A DNA stretch of 64,000 nucleotides from Candidatus Nitrosymbiomonas proteolyticus (GTDB lineage: Bacteria; Armatimonadota; Fimbriimonadia; Fimbriimonadales; Fimbriimonadaceae). Numbering within the stretch: the first letter of the stretch is position 1; every line of letters begins with the position of its first letter. The notes under the pieces were generated by a model, which saw only the letters and a program-made list of their open reading frames with translations, made no database searches and was not told the DNA's origin. Positions 9,127 through 17,492 of the stretch are shown in pieces. Made by a program: the position numbers and the translations under genes. The DNA is taken from NCBI GenBank assembly GCA_017347465.1, contig AP021858.1:806001-870000 (forward strand). Direction: 5' to 3'.

Positions 9127-9651
9127 CTAGGCTTGGCGAGGGGGACGGAGCCCAGCAAGCGACTCCCGAACCAACAAGAGCCCGACGCGAAACGTCTCGA
9201 ACTCGAAGCTCAACTTCCGATACAGCGGGGCTTCGGCGTCGAAAGGCACATAATCGAAGCTGCTCACGATCTCGTAGCTTTCGCTTCCTTGACGAACGGC
9301 GTCTGGGATCGTGGGAGCTCCGGTCGCGTTCGGGAGGTGTTCGGGGAACATGCCCGACCAGAAAAGCAGGTAGTCGCCAATGTGGCGATGCACCTCGCGC
9401 TCGCGCTCGAAGGTCATGGCATTCTGCCGGATATCGCCTTCGGGAAGCATATCGTCGATGCGTTCGAGCCGGTTGCCGTCACAGTCTCGAAGCGCGAAGA
9501 GGCGCTCCCGATGCGCGAACCGCACCAGCATCGCGGCAAGGTACGCTTCGACGTCTTCGTATCCGGGCATCCCCAGCTTATGAGCGAGGGAGCGATGCAC
9601 GGCCTCTTCGAAGAACGCCTGGATCGGATGTTCGGACGGCCTGGGGTTCAT
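9127..9651 (-). CDS. Conserved hypothetical protein
   Basis: 174 residues, predicted cytoplasmic: no signal peptide or membrane segment. It is helical and rich in Arg, Glu, Phe and His, with stretches such as ERLFALRDCDGNRLERIDDM and HIGDYLLFWSGMFPEHL. I do not recognise the family. The ATG at 9651 has AGGAAG about 14 bases upstream, and the AT-rich stretch 9685-9710 between it and the divergent gene at 9788 looks like a shared promoter region. It lies immediately upstream, on the same strand, of the tRNA-Sec gene, but nothing connects it to selenocysteine metabolism. Confidence 0.6.
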   Translation of the reverse strand: MNPRPSEHPIQAFFEEAVHRSLAHKLGMPGYEDVEAYLAAMLVRFAHRERLFALRDCDGNRLERIDDMLPEGDIRQNAMTFEREREVHRHIGDYLLFWSGMFPEHLPNATGAPTIPDAVRQGSESYEIVSSFDYVPFDAEAPLYRKLSFEFETFRVGLLLVRESLAGLRPPRQA

Positions 9652-9787
9652 GTTCGTCAGCTTCCTGCGTCAAATTCTTCGATTCGCTGTATATTCTATG
9701 TACGTTATTCCGCACTTTCGGGATCGCGGGCATCCCGATCGACCTGCTAAACGCAATCCCAGGCCGGATCGACTCGTCTAAGAAGTT

Positions 9788-10723
9788 ATGAACTGCCCTC
9801 GCTGTGGCCGCCAACTCGCCTCTGGGGCTGCCTTCTGCATGCATTGCGGGCAGATGCTAGCATCGAGCGGAGGCTCGATTCCCCTTGTCGATGCGACGCC
9901 GCCCGCGAACGGTCGGCGGCTCATCGTCGGGGTGACCGGGGCAATCTTGGTCCTTGCGGGACTCCTGTTCGCCCTGGACGAAACGGGACTTTTGAGGGCA
10001 GCCGGGAGCGTCTTTCGGCCTCAATCGCTCGCCGCGCAAGGGCAATCGGGGCAACCCCCGGCCCTGCCCGCAGAGGGTTCGGCACAAGATTCAAGGATGC
10101 TTTCGTCGCCGGGGCAAGCGGGCGGTTCGAGTTTGCCCATTCCGGACTCAAAACGGTTCATGCCCGACGACGTCCGGAGGTGGTTGGAACACCTCGAACG
10201 GATCGAGCGCAAGCGGGGTGATCTCTCCCGTGAGCATCTCGCCACGGCGATCACGACGATGACAGCCCTGCAACTCGGGGGTTCGATGTCCGAAATCGAG
10301 GCTTTGCTTCGTGGCGACCTGGAGGGCTTGGACGAGAACCAGACCCCTCCCACCATCGAGAAGGCGACAACCGACATGGAGTCGATGACGCGCGCGTGGG
10401 TGTCGCTCAACGACGAGTTCCTTTCGGTTCCTCCGCCCGAAGAGTGCGTGCCGATCCGCAACCAGTACGATCAGGTCTTGCGCGAAACCGGCGCGATGAT
10501 CCTCGACATCGTACAGGCTGTGGATAACGCATCGACCGACCGGGAAGGCGCTTTGCAGGCCCTCCTCTCGATGAAGGGGAAGAGCGAGGAGCGGATCGGA
10601 CGCCCCGCGGAGCGCACCGATCAAGGCGTCGCGCAGATTTGCGACAAGTACGAGACTCGGAAGTGGTTCAGTATTTCGAGGGACTTTGGCGGAGGAGGGT
10701 TGTTGAAGAGCCTCGGTATGTAG
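9788..10723 (+). CDS. Zinc-ribbon membrane-anchored protein of unknown function
   Basis: 311 residues. The N-terminus is a CxxC...CxxC zinc ribbon (CPRCGRQLASGAAFCMHCG), followed by one transmembrane helix (about residues 43-63, LIVGVTGAILVLAGLLFAL) and a linker rich in Gln, Pro and Ser. The rest is a soluble helical domain with regular amphipathic segments (about 125-300). The zinc-ribbon-then-helix layout is common in bacterial proteins of unknown role. It runs in the same direction as the SprT-like gene 34 bases downstream. Confidence 0.7.
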   Translation: MNCPRCGRQLASGAAFCMHCGQMLASSGGSIPLVDATPPANGRRLIVGVTGAILVLAGLLFALDETGLLRAAGSVFRPQSLAAQGQSGQPPALPAEGSAQDSRMLSSPGQAGGSSLPIPDSKRFMPDDVRRWLEHLERIERKRGDLSREHLATAITTMTALQLGGSMSEIEALLRGDLEGLDENQTPPTIEKATTDMESMTRAWVSLNDEFLSVPPPEECVPIRNQYDQVLRETGAMILDIVQAVDNASTDREGALQALLSMKGKSEERIGRPAERTDQGVAQICDKYETRKWFSISRDFGGGGLLKSLGM

Positions 10724-10757
10724 GCGCCGCCTTGCGCGGACAACGATCGATCCGGCC

Positions 10758-11273
10758 ATGGCCACGAGGGTTTACCCGCCCCCAAGCGAGGAGTTGGGAC
10801 GATACGCCAGCGAGCTTCTCGCAGGGCTGCTCGTTCGGTTTCCGTTGAAGCGCTCGCCAGTGCTCGAATGGGCGCCCTATCGGGTGACGGCGGGAATGGC
10901 GATCTACGACCCACCGGGGATTCGCCTGAGCCGGCTCGTGCTGGACGACCTCCAGAAGGTCCACGATACGCTCGTGCATGAGTTCGCCCATCTCCTTGCG
11001 CTTGAGCGGGCGGGGCGAGCGGGCCGAGGGCATGGACCTGCGTGGAAGCTCGCGATGTCCGACCTTGGCGCAGAGGCCAAGGTCCATCACGACTTCGGTG
11101 TGAGGCGAAACACCAGCAGGTCCGAGGTGCGCTACACTTGTGACAAGTGCGGCACTCACCTTCGCCGCAAGCGACGCCTTCCGCGAAATAGGAAGTACTT
11201 GCATGTGGGCTGCGGGGGCGTCGTTCGCTTCGCCGGACGCTATTCGGCGAACGATGCAGAAGGCGACGCGTAG
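10758..11273 (+). CDS. SprT-like zinc metalloprotease-fold protein
   Basis: 171 residues. The zincin motif HEFAH (in DTLVHEFAHLLALE) plus a third ligand candidate in GRGHGPAWK match the SprT/SprT-like family. The C-terminus has a zinc ribbon, YTCDKCGTHLRRKRRLPRN then HVGCGG, where the family normally has four Cys ligands; the last pair looks reduced to one Cys here. SprT-like proteins include DNA-protein-crosslink proteases, but bacterial members are poorly characterised. The next gene (nnr) begins 22 bases after it. Confidence 0.8.
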   Translation: MATRVYPPPSEELGRYASELLAGLLVRFPLKRSPVLEWAPYRVTAGMAIYDPPGIRLSRLVLDDLQKVHDTLVHEFAHLLALERAGRAGRGHGPAWKLAMSDLGAEAKVHHDFGVRRNTSRSEVRYTCDKCGTHLRRKRRLPRNRKYLHVGCGGVVRFAGRYSANDAEGDA

Positions 11274-11295
11274 TACGAAATGAACTCAACCAACC

Positions 11296-12837
11296 ATGTG
11301 GATCGCTTCTTCTAAACACGCGCAAGACCTCGACGCTCTTGCCCGCTCCAAATACAGGCTCTCAGCGGCCACGCTGATGGAGCGCGCGGGGAAAGAGGTG
11401 TTCAAGGCCCTCAAGGCGATGCTTCCCGAGCGGGGCCGGATCGCCGTGTTTTGCGGCAAAGGCAACAACGGCGGCGACGGCTTTGTGGTGGCTCGTCTCG
11501 CCAAGCAGGCCGGATACACCGTCGATGTGTTTGTCGCGGCAAAGCCCTCCGAACTGGGGGCCGACTGCAAGAAGCAATTCGATAAAGCCGAGAAGGCCGG
11601 GATCGAGTGCCGGTTTGCGGACCATCCTGATTGGGAGGAAAAGCTGGACTGCCTGGGGTGTCGCGACTTGGTCGTGGATGCGCTCTTGGGCACCGGCGCG
11701 AAGGGCACCGTTCGCGGTCCGATTCGCGAGGCGATTCGCGCGATCAATTGCAGTGGAGTTCCGGTCGTGTCGGTCGATATCCCGAGCGGCATCGATTGCG
11801 ATACGGGCGAAGAAATGGGCGAGAGCGTTTGGGCCTTGCGGACGATCACGTTCGGCTTGCCCAAGAAGTTCCTCTTTCAGGGAGCCGGACTCGAAAGGGC
11901 CGGATATTGGACGGTCGCAGATATCGGCCTGCCGCAGGAGCTCCTGCAAACCCCCACCGACGCTCGCCTGATCGACGAGGAGGAAGTGGGGGACATTCTC
12001 CCCGAACGCATGAAGGGCGGGCACAAGCGCGATAACGGCTCGGTCTTGATCATCGCAGGAAGCTCGAGGATGCCGGGCGCAGCCGCCCTTGCGGCACTCG
12101 GAGCGCTCCGGTCGGGCGCAGGGCTGGTTTCGGTCGCGGGGGTCGCAGACGTATGTAGGGCGATTTCGACGAACATGCCGGAGGTCGTGCTGCTGCCGCT
12201 CAGCGAGGAAGGCGGCCTTCTCGGTCCGTCAGCCGCGCAGGAATTATTGTCGTTCGATCCCAAGTTCGATGCGGCGGTGATCGGGCCAGGTCTCACCCAA
12301 GGGGAGGCCGTTCAGGGATTCCTCAAGGAGCTTTGGAAGGACTGGCGAGTTCCTACGGTCGTGGACGCCGATGCCTTGAACGCGGTAGCGAAAGGCGTAA
12401 GGCTTCCCCGCGGGGAAGTCGTACTCACTCCTCACGTGGGCGAGCTGAGTCGGTTGCTCGAGTTCAGCGTCGCAGAGATCGAGTCCGACCGGTTTGGCAC
12501 ACTCGAAGCGGTGCTGGACAAGTTCGGCAGTTGCGCTCTGGTGAAGGGCGCGCACACGCTCGTCGGCTATCCGGGCTTTCCCGCTTTCGTCAACACCACA
12601 GGCAACCCTGGGATGGCGAGTGGCGGCATGGGCGACGTCCTGAGCGGAGTGATCGGCACGCTTCTTTCTCAGGGTCTTCCGTGCATCGACGCAGCGTTGT
12701 GCGGGGTGTATTGGCATGGCCTTGCGGCGGATTACTGCGCCTGTACTGTAGGGAATGTCGGATACTTGGCGACCGAAGTTGCAGAAATGTTGCCCCGCGC
12801 CCGTGCTACCATAACTTCAAGTTGCGAAGACGAGTAG
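11296..12837 (+). CDS. nnr: Bifunctional NAD(P)H-hydrate epimerase / ADP-dependent dehydratase
   Basis: 513 residues. It repairs damaged NAD(P)HX: the N-terminal YjeF domain (about 1-215) interconverts epimers and the C-terminal carbohydrate-kinase-like domain (about 230-505) dehydrates the S form using ADP. Epimerase motifs: GKGNNGGDGFVVARLA and PSGIDCDTG. Dehydratase motifs: VLIIAGSSRMPGAAALAA, IGPGLTQGE, VVDADALNA, LTPHVGELSRLL and NTTGNPGMASGGMGDVLSG, which holds the catalytic Asp. Length matches the E. coli-type fused protein. The downstream FHA gene starts inside its last codons. Confidence 0.95.
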   Translation: MWIASSKHAQDLDALARSKYRLSAATLMERAGKEVFKALKAMLPERGRIAVFCGKGNNGGDGFVVARLAKQAGYTVDVFVAAKPSELGADCKKQFDKAEKAGIECRFADHPDWEEKLDCLGCRDLVVDALLGTGAKGTVRGPIREAIRAINCSGVPVVSVDIPSGIDCDTGEEMGESVWALRTITFGLPKKFLFQGAGLERAGYWTVADIGLPQELLQTPTDARLIDEEEVGDILPERMKGGHKRDNGSVLIIAGSSRMPGAAALAALGALRSGAGLVSVAGVADVCRAISTNMPEVVLLPLSEEGGLLGPSAAQELLSFDPKFDAAVIGPGLTQGEAVQGFLKELWKDWRVPTVVDADALNAVAKGVRLPRGEVVLTPHVGELSRLLEFSVAEIESDRFGTLEAVLDKFGSCALVKGAHTLVGYPGFPAFVNTTGNPGMASGGMGDVLSGVIGTLLSQGLPCIDAALCGVYWHGLAADYCACTVGNVGYLATEVAEMLPRARATITSSCEDE

Positions 12838-14018
12838 CAGCGCTTCTTTTGGGTGCGGTCGTCGCGTCGTCCTCGGCGCAGACGCCCAGAACCGTCGAGT
12901 TTCAGCCGCAGGAAGGGTCCCGGCTCAAGGCTTGGGTTGCGAGCGCGCTTCCCTCCTCTGCGCCGGAATCTGCGTCCGTACTCGAGGCCCCTAAGTTCGG
13001 CTTCGCGCTGCAGGACGCCAAACCCGAAGACAGGCTCTTGGTCTGGGATGAGATTTCGGGCAACGCGCATTCGCTGGCCGTCAAGGAGTTGAAGTCTCCT
13101 TGGCCGCTCAAGCCGGAGTCGTTTGGATTCGCGGCGAAGGTCGAAGTCCGCGTGGAGTACAAGGGCCGTCCGGTGGAAACGGCGCAAGTCGAGATCGACG
13201 ATGGGGGCCGGGAGCAAACCCAACTGATCGACTCGAGTTCGAAGGGCATCGCCGAGTTTTGGTTTGTCCGGTTGGGCGAAGCGAAGGTGACTGTGCGGTA
13301 TCGGTCGGAGGGAGCGGAGGCCGGCCCTTCAGTACACCGTTTCGAAGTGTTGCGGGAGAGGAAGGACGCGGTCCCTACGCTCGTTTGCTCGCTCCCCAAC
13401 CCCACGCAAGTCATCGGTTCGGAGGGCGCGCTGGATGCGACCGGCCGAACGGGTCCTGCGCCCGCGGGCGAGCTTAGGGTCAATCCGTGGGGGAATGCCG
13501 CCGCATTCCTGATCGCGCTCGCGCTGGCGGTGGCTGTCGGTTACGGACTCTATCGCTGGCTCCAGAAGAACCGCGACACGGTGGAGAAGAAGCTTTCGGA
13601 TTTGGGCGTTGAGATTCCCGGCAAGCCCGAAGACGACCCTGCCCCTACCCTCGACCCGATCCGCCCTCAGCCTCCTCCCAAAATCGAACTCGCCGACGCC
13701 GAGCCAACGTCGGCCCCAAGCCCAGCCTCTCCCCCAGGTCTCGCCCGCCTCATCGACTCCTCGGGCGATGCATTCCCCCTCGAAGCGTCGAAGGTCGTGG
13801 TGGGCCGGGATGCGGGTGTGGACTTGATGATCGCAGACGAAGGTTCGGTCTCTCGACGCCATGCCGAGATTCGAGTCGAAGGCAGCCGCGTGTTCGTCCA
13901 AGACCTCGGCAGCACCAACGGCACGTTCGTGAATGGGGCCCGCATTGCGCAGGAAGTGGAGTTGAAGCCGGGAGACGAACTGCTGTTTGGCGCGGCGAAG
14001 TTCCGGTTCCAGAGGTAG
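12822..14018 (+). CDS. Membrane-anchored FHA-domain protein
   Basis: 398 residues, start TTG at 12822 overlapping the nnr stop by 16 bases; TACCAT at 12807-12812 could be a -10. A signal peptide (RVAALLLGAVVASSSAQ) precedes a periplasmic part with a beta-sandwich-like segment (about 110-185, KVEVRVEYKGRPVETAQVEI), then a transmembrane helix (about 225-245, AAFLIALALAVAVGYGLYRW), a Pro-rich linker and a C-terminal cytoplasmic FHA domain (about 310-398) with VGRD, SRRHAEI and DLGSTNGTFVNG. FHA domains bind phosphothreonine, so it likely receives a Ser/Thr kinase signal. It is the first gene of an FHA-FHA-VWA set. Confidence 0.85.
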   Translation: MRRRVAALLLGAVVASSSAQTPRTVEFQPQEGSRLKAWVASALPSSAPESASVLEAPKFGFALQDAKPEDRLLVWDEISGNAHSLAVKELKSPWPLKPESFGFAAKVEVRVEYKGRPVETAQVEIDDGGREQTQLIDSSSKGIAEFWFVRLGEAKVTVRYRSEGAEAGPSVHRFEVLRERKDAVPTLVCSLPNPTQVIGSEGALDATGRTGPAPAGELRVNPWGNAAAFLIALALAVAVGYGLYRWLQKNRDTVEKKLSDLGVEIPGKPEDDPAPTLDPIRPQPPPKIELADAEPTSAPSPASPPGLARLIDSSGDAFPLEASKVVVGRDAGVDLMIADEGSVSRRHAEIRVEGSRVFVQDLGSTNGTFVNGARIAQEVELKPGDELLFGAAKFRFQR

Positions 14019-14020
14019 CG

Positions 14021-15418
14021 ATGGGCCAGATATTCTTCAAGTTCCTGGTGGGCGCGGCGATGGGGCTGCTGGCGTGGGTGATCTGGGAGCGTCAGTTCCC
14101 GGTCGAACTCCTCGACCCGACTTGGGAGTCCGTCGAACTCAAGTTCGTGCTCACGCTGGGAGCGCTGATCGGGGGGGCTCTCGGACTCCTTCATGGGTTC
14201 CTCCAAGGCGGCAAGGTTCATTCGTTTCGCGGCCTGGCGATCGGTCTCGGATTGGGTCTCGTGGGAAGTTACTTCGGATACCGGTTCGGCGGCGCGCTCC
14301 TCCGGCTTTTCCCCCACGACATCTTTGTTGGCGACTACTCGATGGCCCACCGAATCCCCGCGAGGGTGTTCGCTCTCGCGCCGTTGGGTTTGCTTCTGGG
14401 TACCGCGATCGGCATTGGGGGCCTGACGCCCCGAAGGATTCTCGTAGGCGCGGTGGGGGGCTTGCTGGGCGGCGTGGCGGCCGGGATCGTCTTTGACCCC
14501 ATCGGCGGGCTGTTGGGAACGCTCGTGCTCGACCTGCGCGGGGGACGGACGACGGTCGTCGACGGCATCCCAACGGTTCAGGGCGAGGTTGGGATGGTCA
14601 GCCGCGCGGTCATGGGCATTGCCATCGGCGGGATGATCGGGCTCTTCGTCGGCATCATCGACCGCGTCACGCGGACGGCTTGGGTTCGGCTGGTACTGGG
14701 GCGGAACGAGGGGAAGGAATGGGCGATCGACGCAACACAGACCTTCCTTGGACGAAGCGAAACTGCCCACGTCCCGCTTTTTGGCGACCCCAACGTCGCG
14801 CCCATGCACGCGTGCATCGTGCGTCAAGGCCAAGCGTACTTTCTCATGGATGGCGGAAGCCCGATCGGAACGGGTCTCAACGGGCAGAGGATTAGCCAAG
14901 CGCAGCTTTTCGACGGGGCCCAGATTCAAATCGCAACGCATACTCTCGTGTTCATGCTTCGAAAGGGCTCAGCCCCAGCCCGCGCGGCGGAGGCAATACG
15001 AGCGGGTCCGTACGCGCCGGCTCCCGCTCAGGTTCCGGCAGCTACCGCCGCCTACGCCGGCGCACAGACGCCCGCGCCCAGGCCACCCTCCCAACCCACG
15101 GCCGCCGTCCCTCCCCCCTCAGCGCCCATGCCCGCTTCCGGGCCCGCCCTCACACCCCTCGACGGACCCCTCGCCGGGCAGCGAATCGAAGTGCTCCAAC
15201 CTCTCGAAATCGGGAGGGAAGGCGCGGGCGTTCGGCTAAGCTATGACCACGCGGCGTCGCGGCGTCATGCGAGCCTGACCGCTGGGCCTTCCGGATTGAT
15301 GATTCAAGACCTCGGCAGCACCAACGGAACGTACGTCAATAATCAGCGAGTGCAGACTGCAATCCTGAAACCGGGAGACCTGATTCGGATCGGCACGACG
15401 ACTTTTCGCGTCGAATAG
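14021..15418 (+). CDS. Multi-pass membrane protein with two FHA domains
   Basis: 465 residues, start ATG two bases after the upstream stop. The first 220 residues hold about six glycine-rich membrane segments (for example FLVGAAMGLLAWVIW, LTLGALIGGALGLLHGFL and RILVGAVGGLLGGVAAGIV). A first FHA-like domain (about 235-310) is degenerate: HACIV stands where RxxH-type residues are expected, and the usual STNG is SPIGTG. A long Pro/Ala linker (about 320-370) leads to a canonical FHA domain (about 375-465) with GREG, SRRHASL and DLGSTNGTYVNN. It probably works with the flanking FHA and VWA proteins at the membrane. Confidence 0.85.
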   Translation: MGQIFFKFLVGAAMGLLAWVIWERQFPVELLDPTWESVELKFVLTLGALIGGALGLLHGFLQGGKVHSFRGLAIGLGLGLVGSYFGYRFGGALLRLFPHDIFVGDYSMAHRIPARVFALAPLGLLLGTAIGIGGLTPRRILVGAVGGLLGGVAAGIVFDPIGGLLGTLVLDLRGGRTTVVDGIPTVQGEVGMVSRAVMGIAIGGMIGLFVGIIDRVTRTAWVRLVLGRNEGKEWAIDATQTFLGRSETAHVPLFGDPNVAPMHACIVRQGQAYFLMDGGSPIGTGLNGQRISQAQLFDGAQIQIATHTLVFMLRKGSAPARAAEAIRAGPYAPAPAQVPAATAAYAGAQTPAPRPPSQPTAAVPPPSAPMPASGPALTPLDGPLAGQRIEVLQPLEIGREGAGVRLSYDHAASRRHASLTAGPSGLMIQDLGSTNGTYVNNQRVQTAILKPGDLIRIGTTTFRVE

Positions 15419-15454
15419 AGTACGCCCTGACACGGAACCAGAGAGAAACGACCG

Positions 15455-16822
15455 ATGGATCGAACTGAAAGACTCGACCCGAACCGCACGCAAATGACCG
15501 GCGCGCCCAGCTCCGATCCGATGCGGACGCAAGCCCTCGGCGCAATGCCTGACGCAGGACGAACAGCGGCCTTGACCCCGGAAAAGGCCCTGAGCGCGAG
15601 CATCGTCCCTGGACGGGCGGTAACCCTTGCCAACGGCCCCGCCCGAGAGCAATTTCTGATCGAGATTCACGCGGTCGGAAGCGATGCGCCGAGCGGCTTA
15701 CCCGGCAGCCGCACACCCCTCAACCTGTGCCTTGTGCTCGATCGGTCGGGTTCGATGGAAGGTCCGCCGCTCGAATTTGCCAAACAAGCCTGCACGCGGC
15801 TGGTCGATCTGCTCGGCCCTGAAGACGTACTCAGCATCGTCACCTTCGAAGAAACGGTCGATCTGATGATGCGGCCTCAGCGCGTCACCGACCGGCAAAC
15901 GATCAAAGACGCCATTCAGCGGATCGTGCCCGGCAACACGACGAACTTCTATGACGGCATCGCGTATGGGCTGCAGCAGGTCACGCAAGTGACCGATCCG
16001 GGCCGAGCCACGAGGATGATGGTGCTTTCCGACGGTGAACCGACGGTCGGCGTCAAGGATTACGGCGCGCTCGTTCAGTTCGCAGGGGACGTCAAGGCGC
16101 GAGGGGTGACGATGTCGTTCCTCGGGTTCGGACCCGATTACAACGAGGAGCTTCTCGCGGGAATGGCCAAGAAGTCGGGGGGCAACTACTATTACATCCC
16201 TCAGCCTGAGCTATTGCCGGAGGTCTTTCGCGCCGAAATCGAGAAGCTCATGACCGTCGTGGCGCGCAACCTCGAACTCGATCTCCGAATGGCGAGGTGG
16301 GTGCAGCTACGCTCCTCCCAAGCTCAGGCTGGAGAACGGGCGGTCACGATTCCGCTCGCTGACCTCGAGCGCGGGGTTACGATCCAGCACGTAGTCGATT
16401 TGGAGTTCCCCAACCACCCCCTCGGGCATTACCGAGTTGCCAACGGGCGTCTCCGCTACGACGATTGCCTGAGCGGAAGGCAGGAGGTGATCGACCTCGA
16501 TCTCGTAATCGAGTTTTCTGCCGACGCTGGGGCCTATTCGGTTCCCGTCGACCCGCGGGTTCGACAGGCGGCTGACATCGCTCAGACCTCACGGACGGTC
16601 GAAAAGACGGTGATGGGGCTCAAGACGGGCCAGGTTACGGTCATGGGCGCGATCCAAGAACTCGAAAAGACCCAGGCGCTGCTCTTCGCCGAGGGAAAAA
16701 CAGCCGAGGCGCAGGAAGTGACGCTCGCGCTCAGGGCCCTGCGCCAAGGCGACGCGGGTACGGCGGAAAAAACCCTACTCGGAACGATGGTCCAGCTCGA
16801 TCAGGGCAAGAAAGCGGACTGA
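15455..16822 (+). CDS. von Willebrand factor A domain protein
   Basis: 455 residues, probably cytoplasmic (no signal peptide seen). The VWA domain (about 85-275) has an intact MIDAS metal site: DRSGS in CLVLDRSGSMEGPP, a Thr in GNTTNFYDG and the Asp in VLSDGEPTVG. The first 45 residues are rich in Thr and Met (DRTERLDPNRTQMTGAP, then DPMRTQALG); repeated T-Q-M/R-T-Q motifs of this kind often serve as phospho-Thr ligands for FHA domains, fitting the two FHA genes just upstream. The C-terminal region (about 290-455) is beta-rich then helical. The three genes likely form one operon. Confidence 0.85.
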   Translation: MDRTERLDPNRTQMTGAPSSDPMRTQALGAMPDAGRTAALTPEKALSASIVPGRAVTLANGPAREQFLIEIHAVGSDAPSGLPGSRTPLNLCLVLDRSGSMEGPPLEFAKQACTRLVDLLGPEDVLSIVTFEETVDLMMRPQRVTDRQTIKDAIQRIVPGNTTNFYDGIAYGLQQVTQVTDPGRATRMMVLSDGEPTVGVKDYGALVQFAGDVKARGVTMSFLGFGPDYNEELLAGMAKKSGGNYYYIPQPELLPEVFRAEIEKLMTVVARNLELDLRMARWVQLRSSQAQAGERAVTIPLADLERGVTIQHVVDLEFPNHPLGHYRVANGRLRYDDCLSGRQEVIDLDLVIEFSADAGAYSVPVDPRVRQAADIAQTSRTVEKTVMGLKTGQVTVMGAIQELEKTQALLFAEGKTAEAQEVTLALRALRQGDAGTAEKTLLGTMVQLDQGKKAD

Positions 16823-16825
16823 ATC

Positions 16826-17437
16826 TCAGACCTGAGATTGTAGGCCGCACCGCAGGACGAAATTGCGTATCATCGTCATTCCGTGTTCGCTGTCGATGGA
16901 CTCCGGATGAAACTGTACGCCCTCGATCGGGAGCGTCCTGTGCCTGATTCCCATGATCTCGCCGTCGTCCTTCGACCTGGCGGTCACGTCGTACCCTGGA
17001 GGCACGGCGTCCGAGAGCACAGCAAGTGAGTGGTAGCGAATAGCCTGAAACGGGCTGGGGATACCCTCGAACAGCCCCTTACCATCGTGCTCGATTTGCG
17101 AAGCCTTGCCGTGCATGATCGACTTCGCTCTGCCGACTTCTCCGCCCCCCGCGAGACCCATCGCCTGCATCCCCAAACACACGCCAAAGACGGGCACTCC
17201 GACCAGCGCCGCAGGCGGATGCGGCGAGGTTACTGCGTTCAGGATATCGAGACACACGCCCGAACGGTCCGGTGAGCAGGGTCCCGGCGACAGCAAAACC
17301 CCCTCAGGGCGCAACCGCGCGATCTCCTCCAGGCCGATCTCGTCGTTCCGTGCGACCTGAACCTCCGCGCCGCACACGCCAAGGTACTGAACAAGATTGT
17401 AGGTGAAGCTGTCGTAATTGTCGATGACCAGAATCAC
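16826..17437 (-). CDS. Class I glutamine amidotransferase, PabA/TrpG type
   Basis: 203 residues. It hydrolyses glutamine and passes ammonia to a chorismate-using partner, in folate (PabA) or tryptophan (TrpG) synthesis. Motifs: VIDNYDSFTYNLVQYL, the oxyanion segment LLSPGPCSPD, the nucleophile Cys in FGVCLGMQAMG and the His-Glu pair in VQFHPESIDSEHG. Nothing nearby encodes the synthase partner, so the two roles cannot be separated here. The start is GTG at 17437, with TACAAT (17449-17444) exactly 6 bases upstream, suggesting a leaderless message. It is convergent with the VWA gene, with three bases between the stops. Confidence 0.9.
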   Translation of the reverse strand: MILVIDNYDSFTYNLVQYLGVCGAEVQVARNDEIGLEEIARLRPEGVLLSPGPCSPDRSGVCLDILNAVTSPHPPAALVGVPVFGVCLGMQAMGLAGGGEVGRAKSIMHGKASQIEHDGKGLFEGIPSPFQAIRYHSLAVLSDAVPPGYDVTARSKDDGEIMGIRHRTLPIEGVQFHPESIDSEHGMTMIRNFVLRCGLQSQV

Positions 17438-17492
17438 GCGGGGATTGTAGCAGGTGGCGTCGAGGTGCGCGTTCGGCTATAGTCGGTTCGAG

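Noticed and set aside
13667-14941. A 424-codon minus-strand open frame
   Set aside because: Antisense to the FHA genes, whose FHA motifs and membrane segments are unmistakable.
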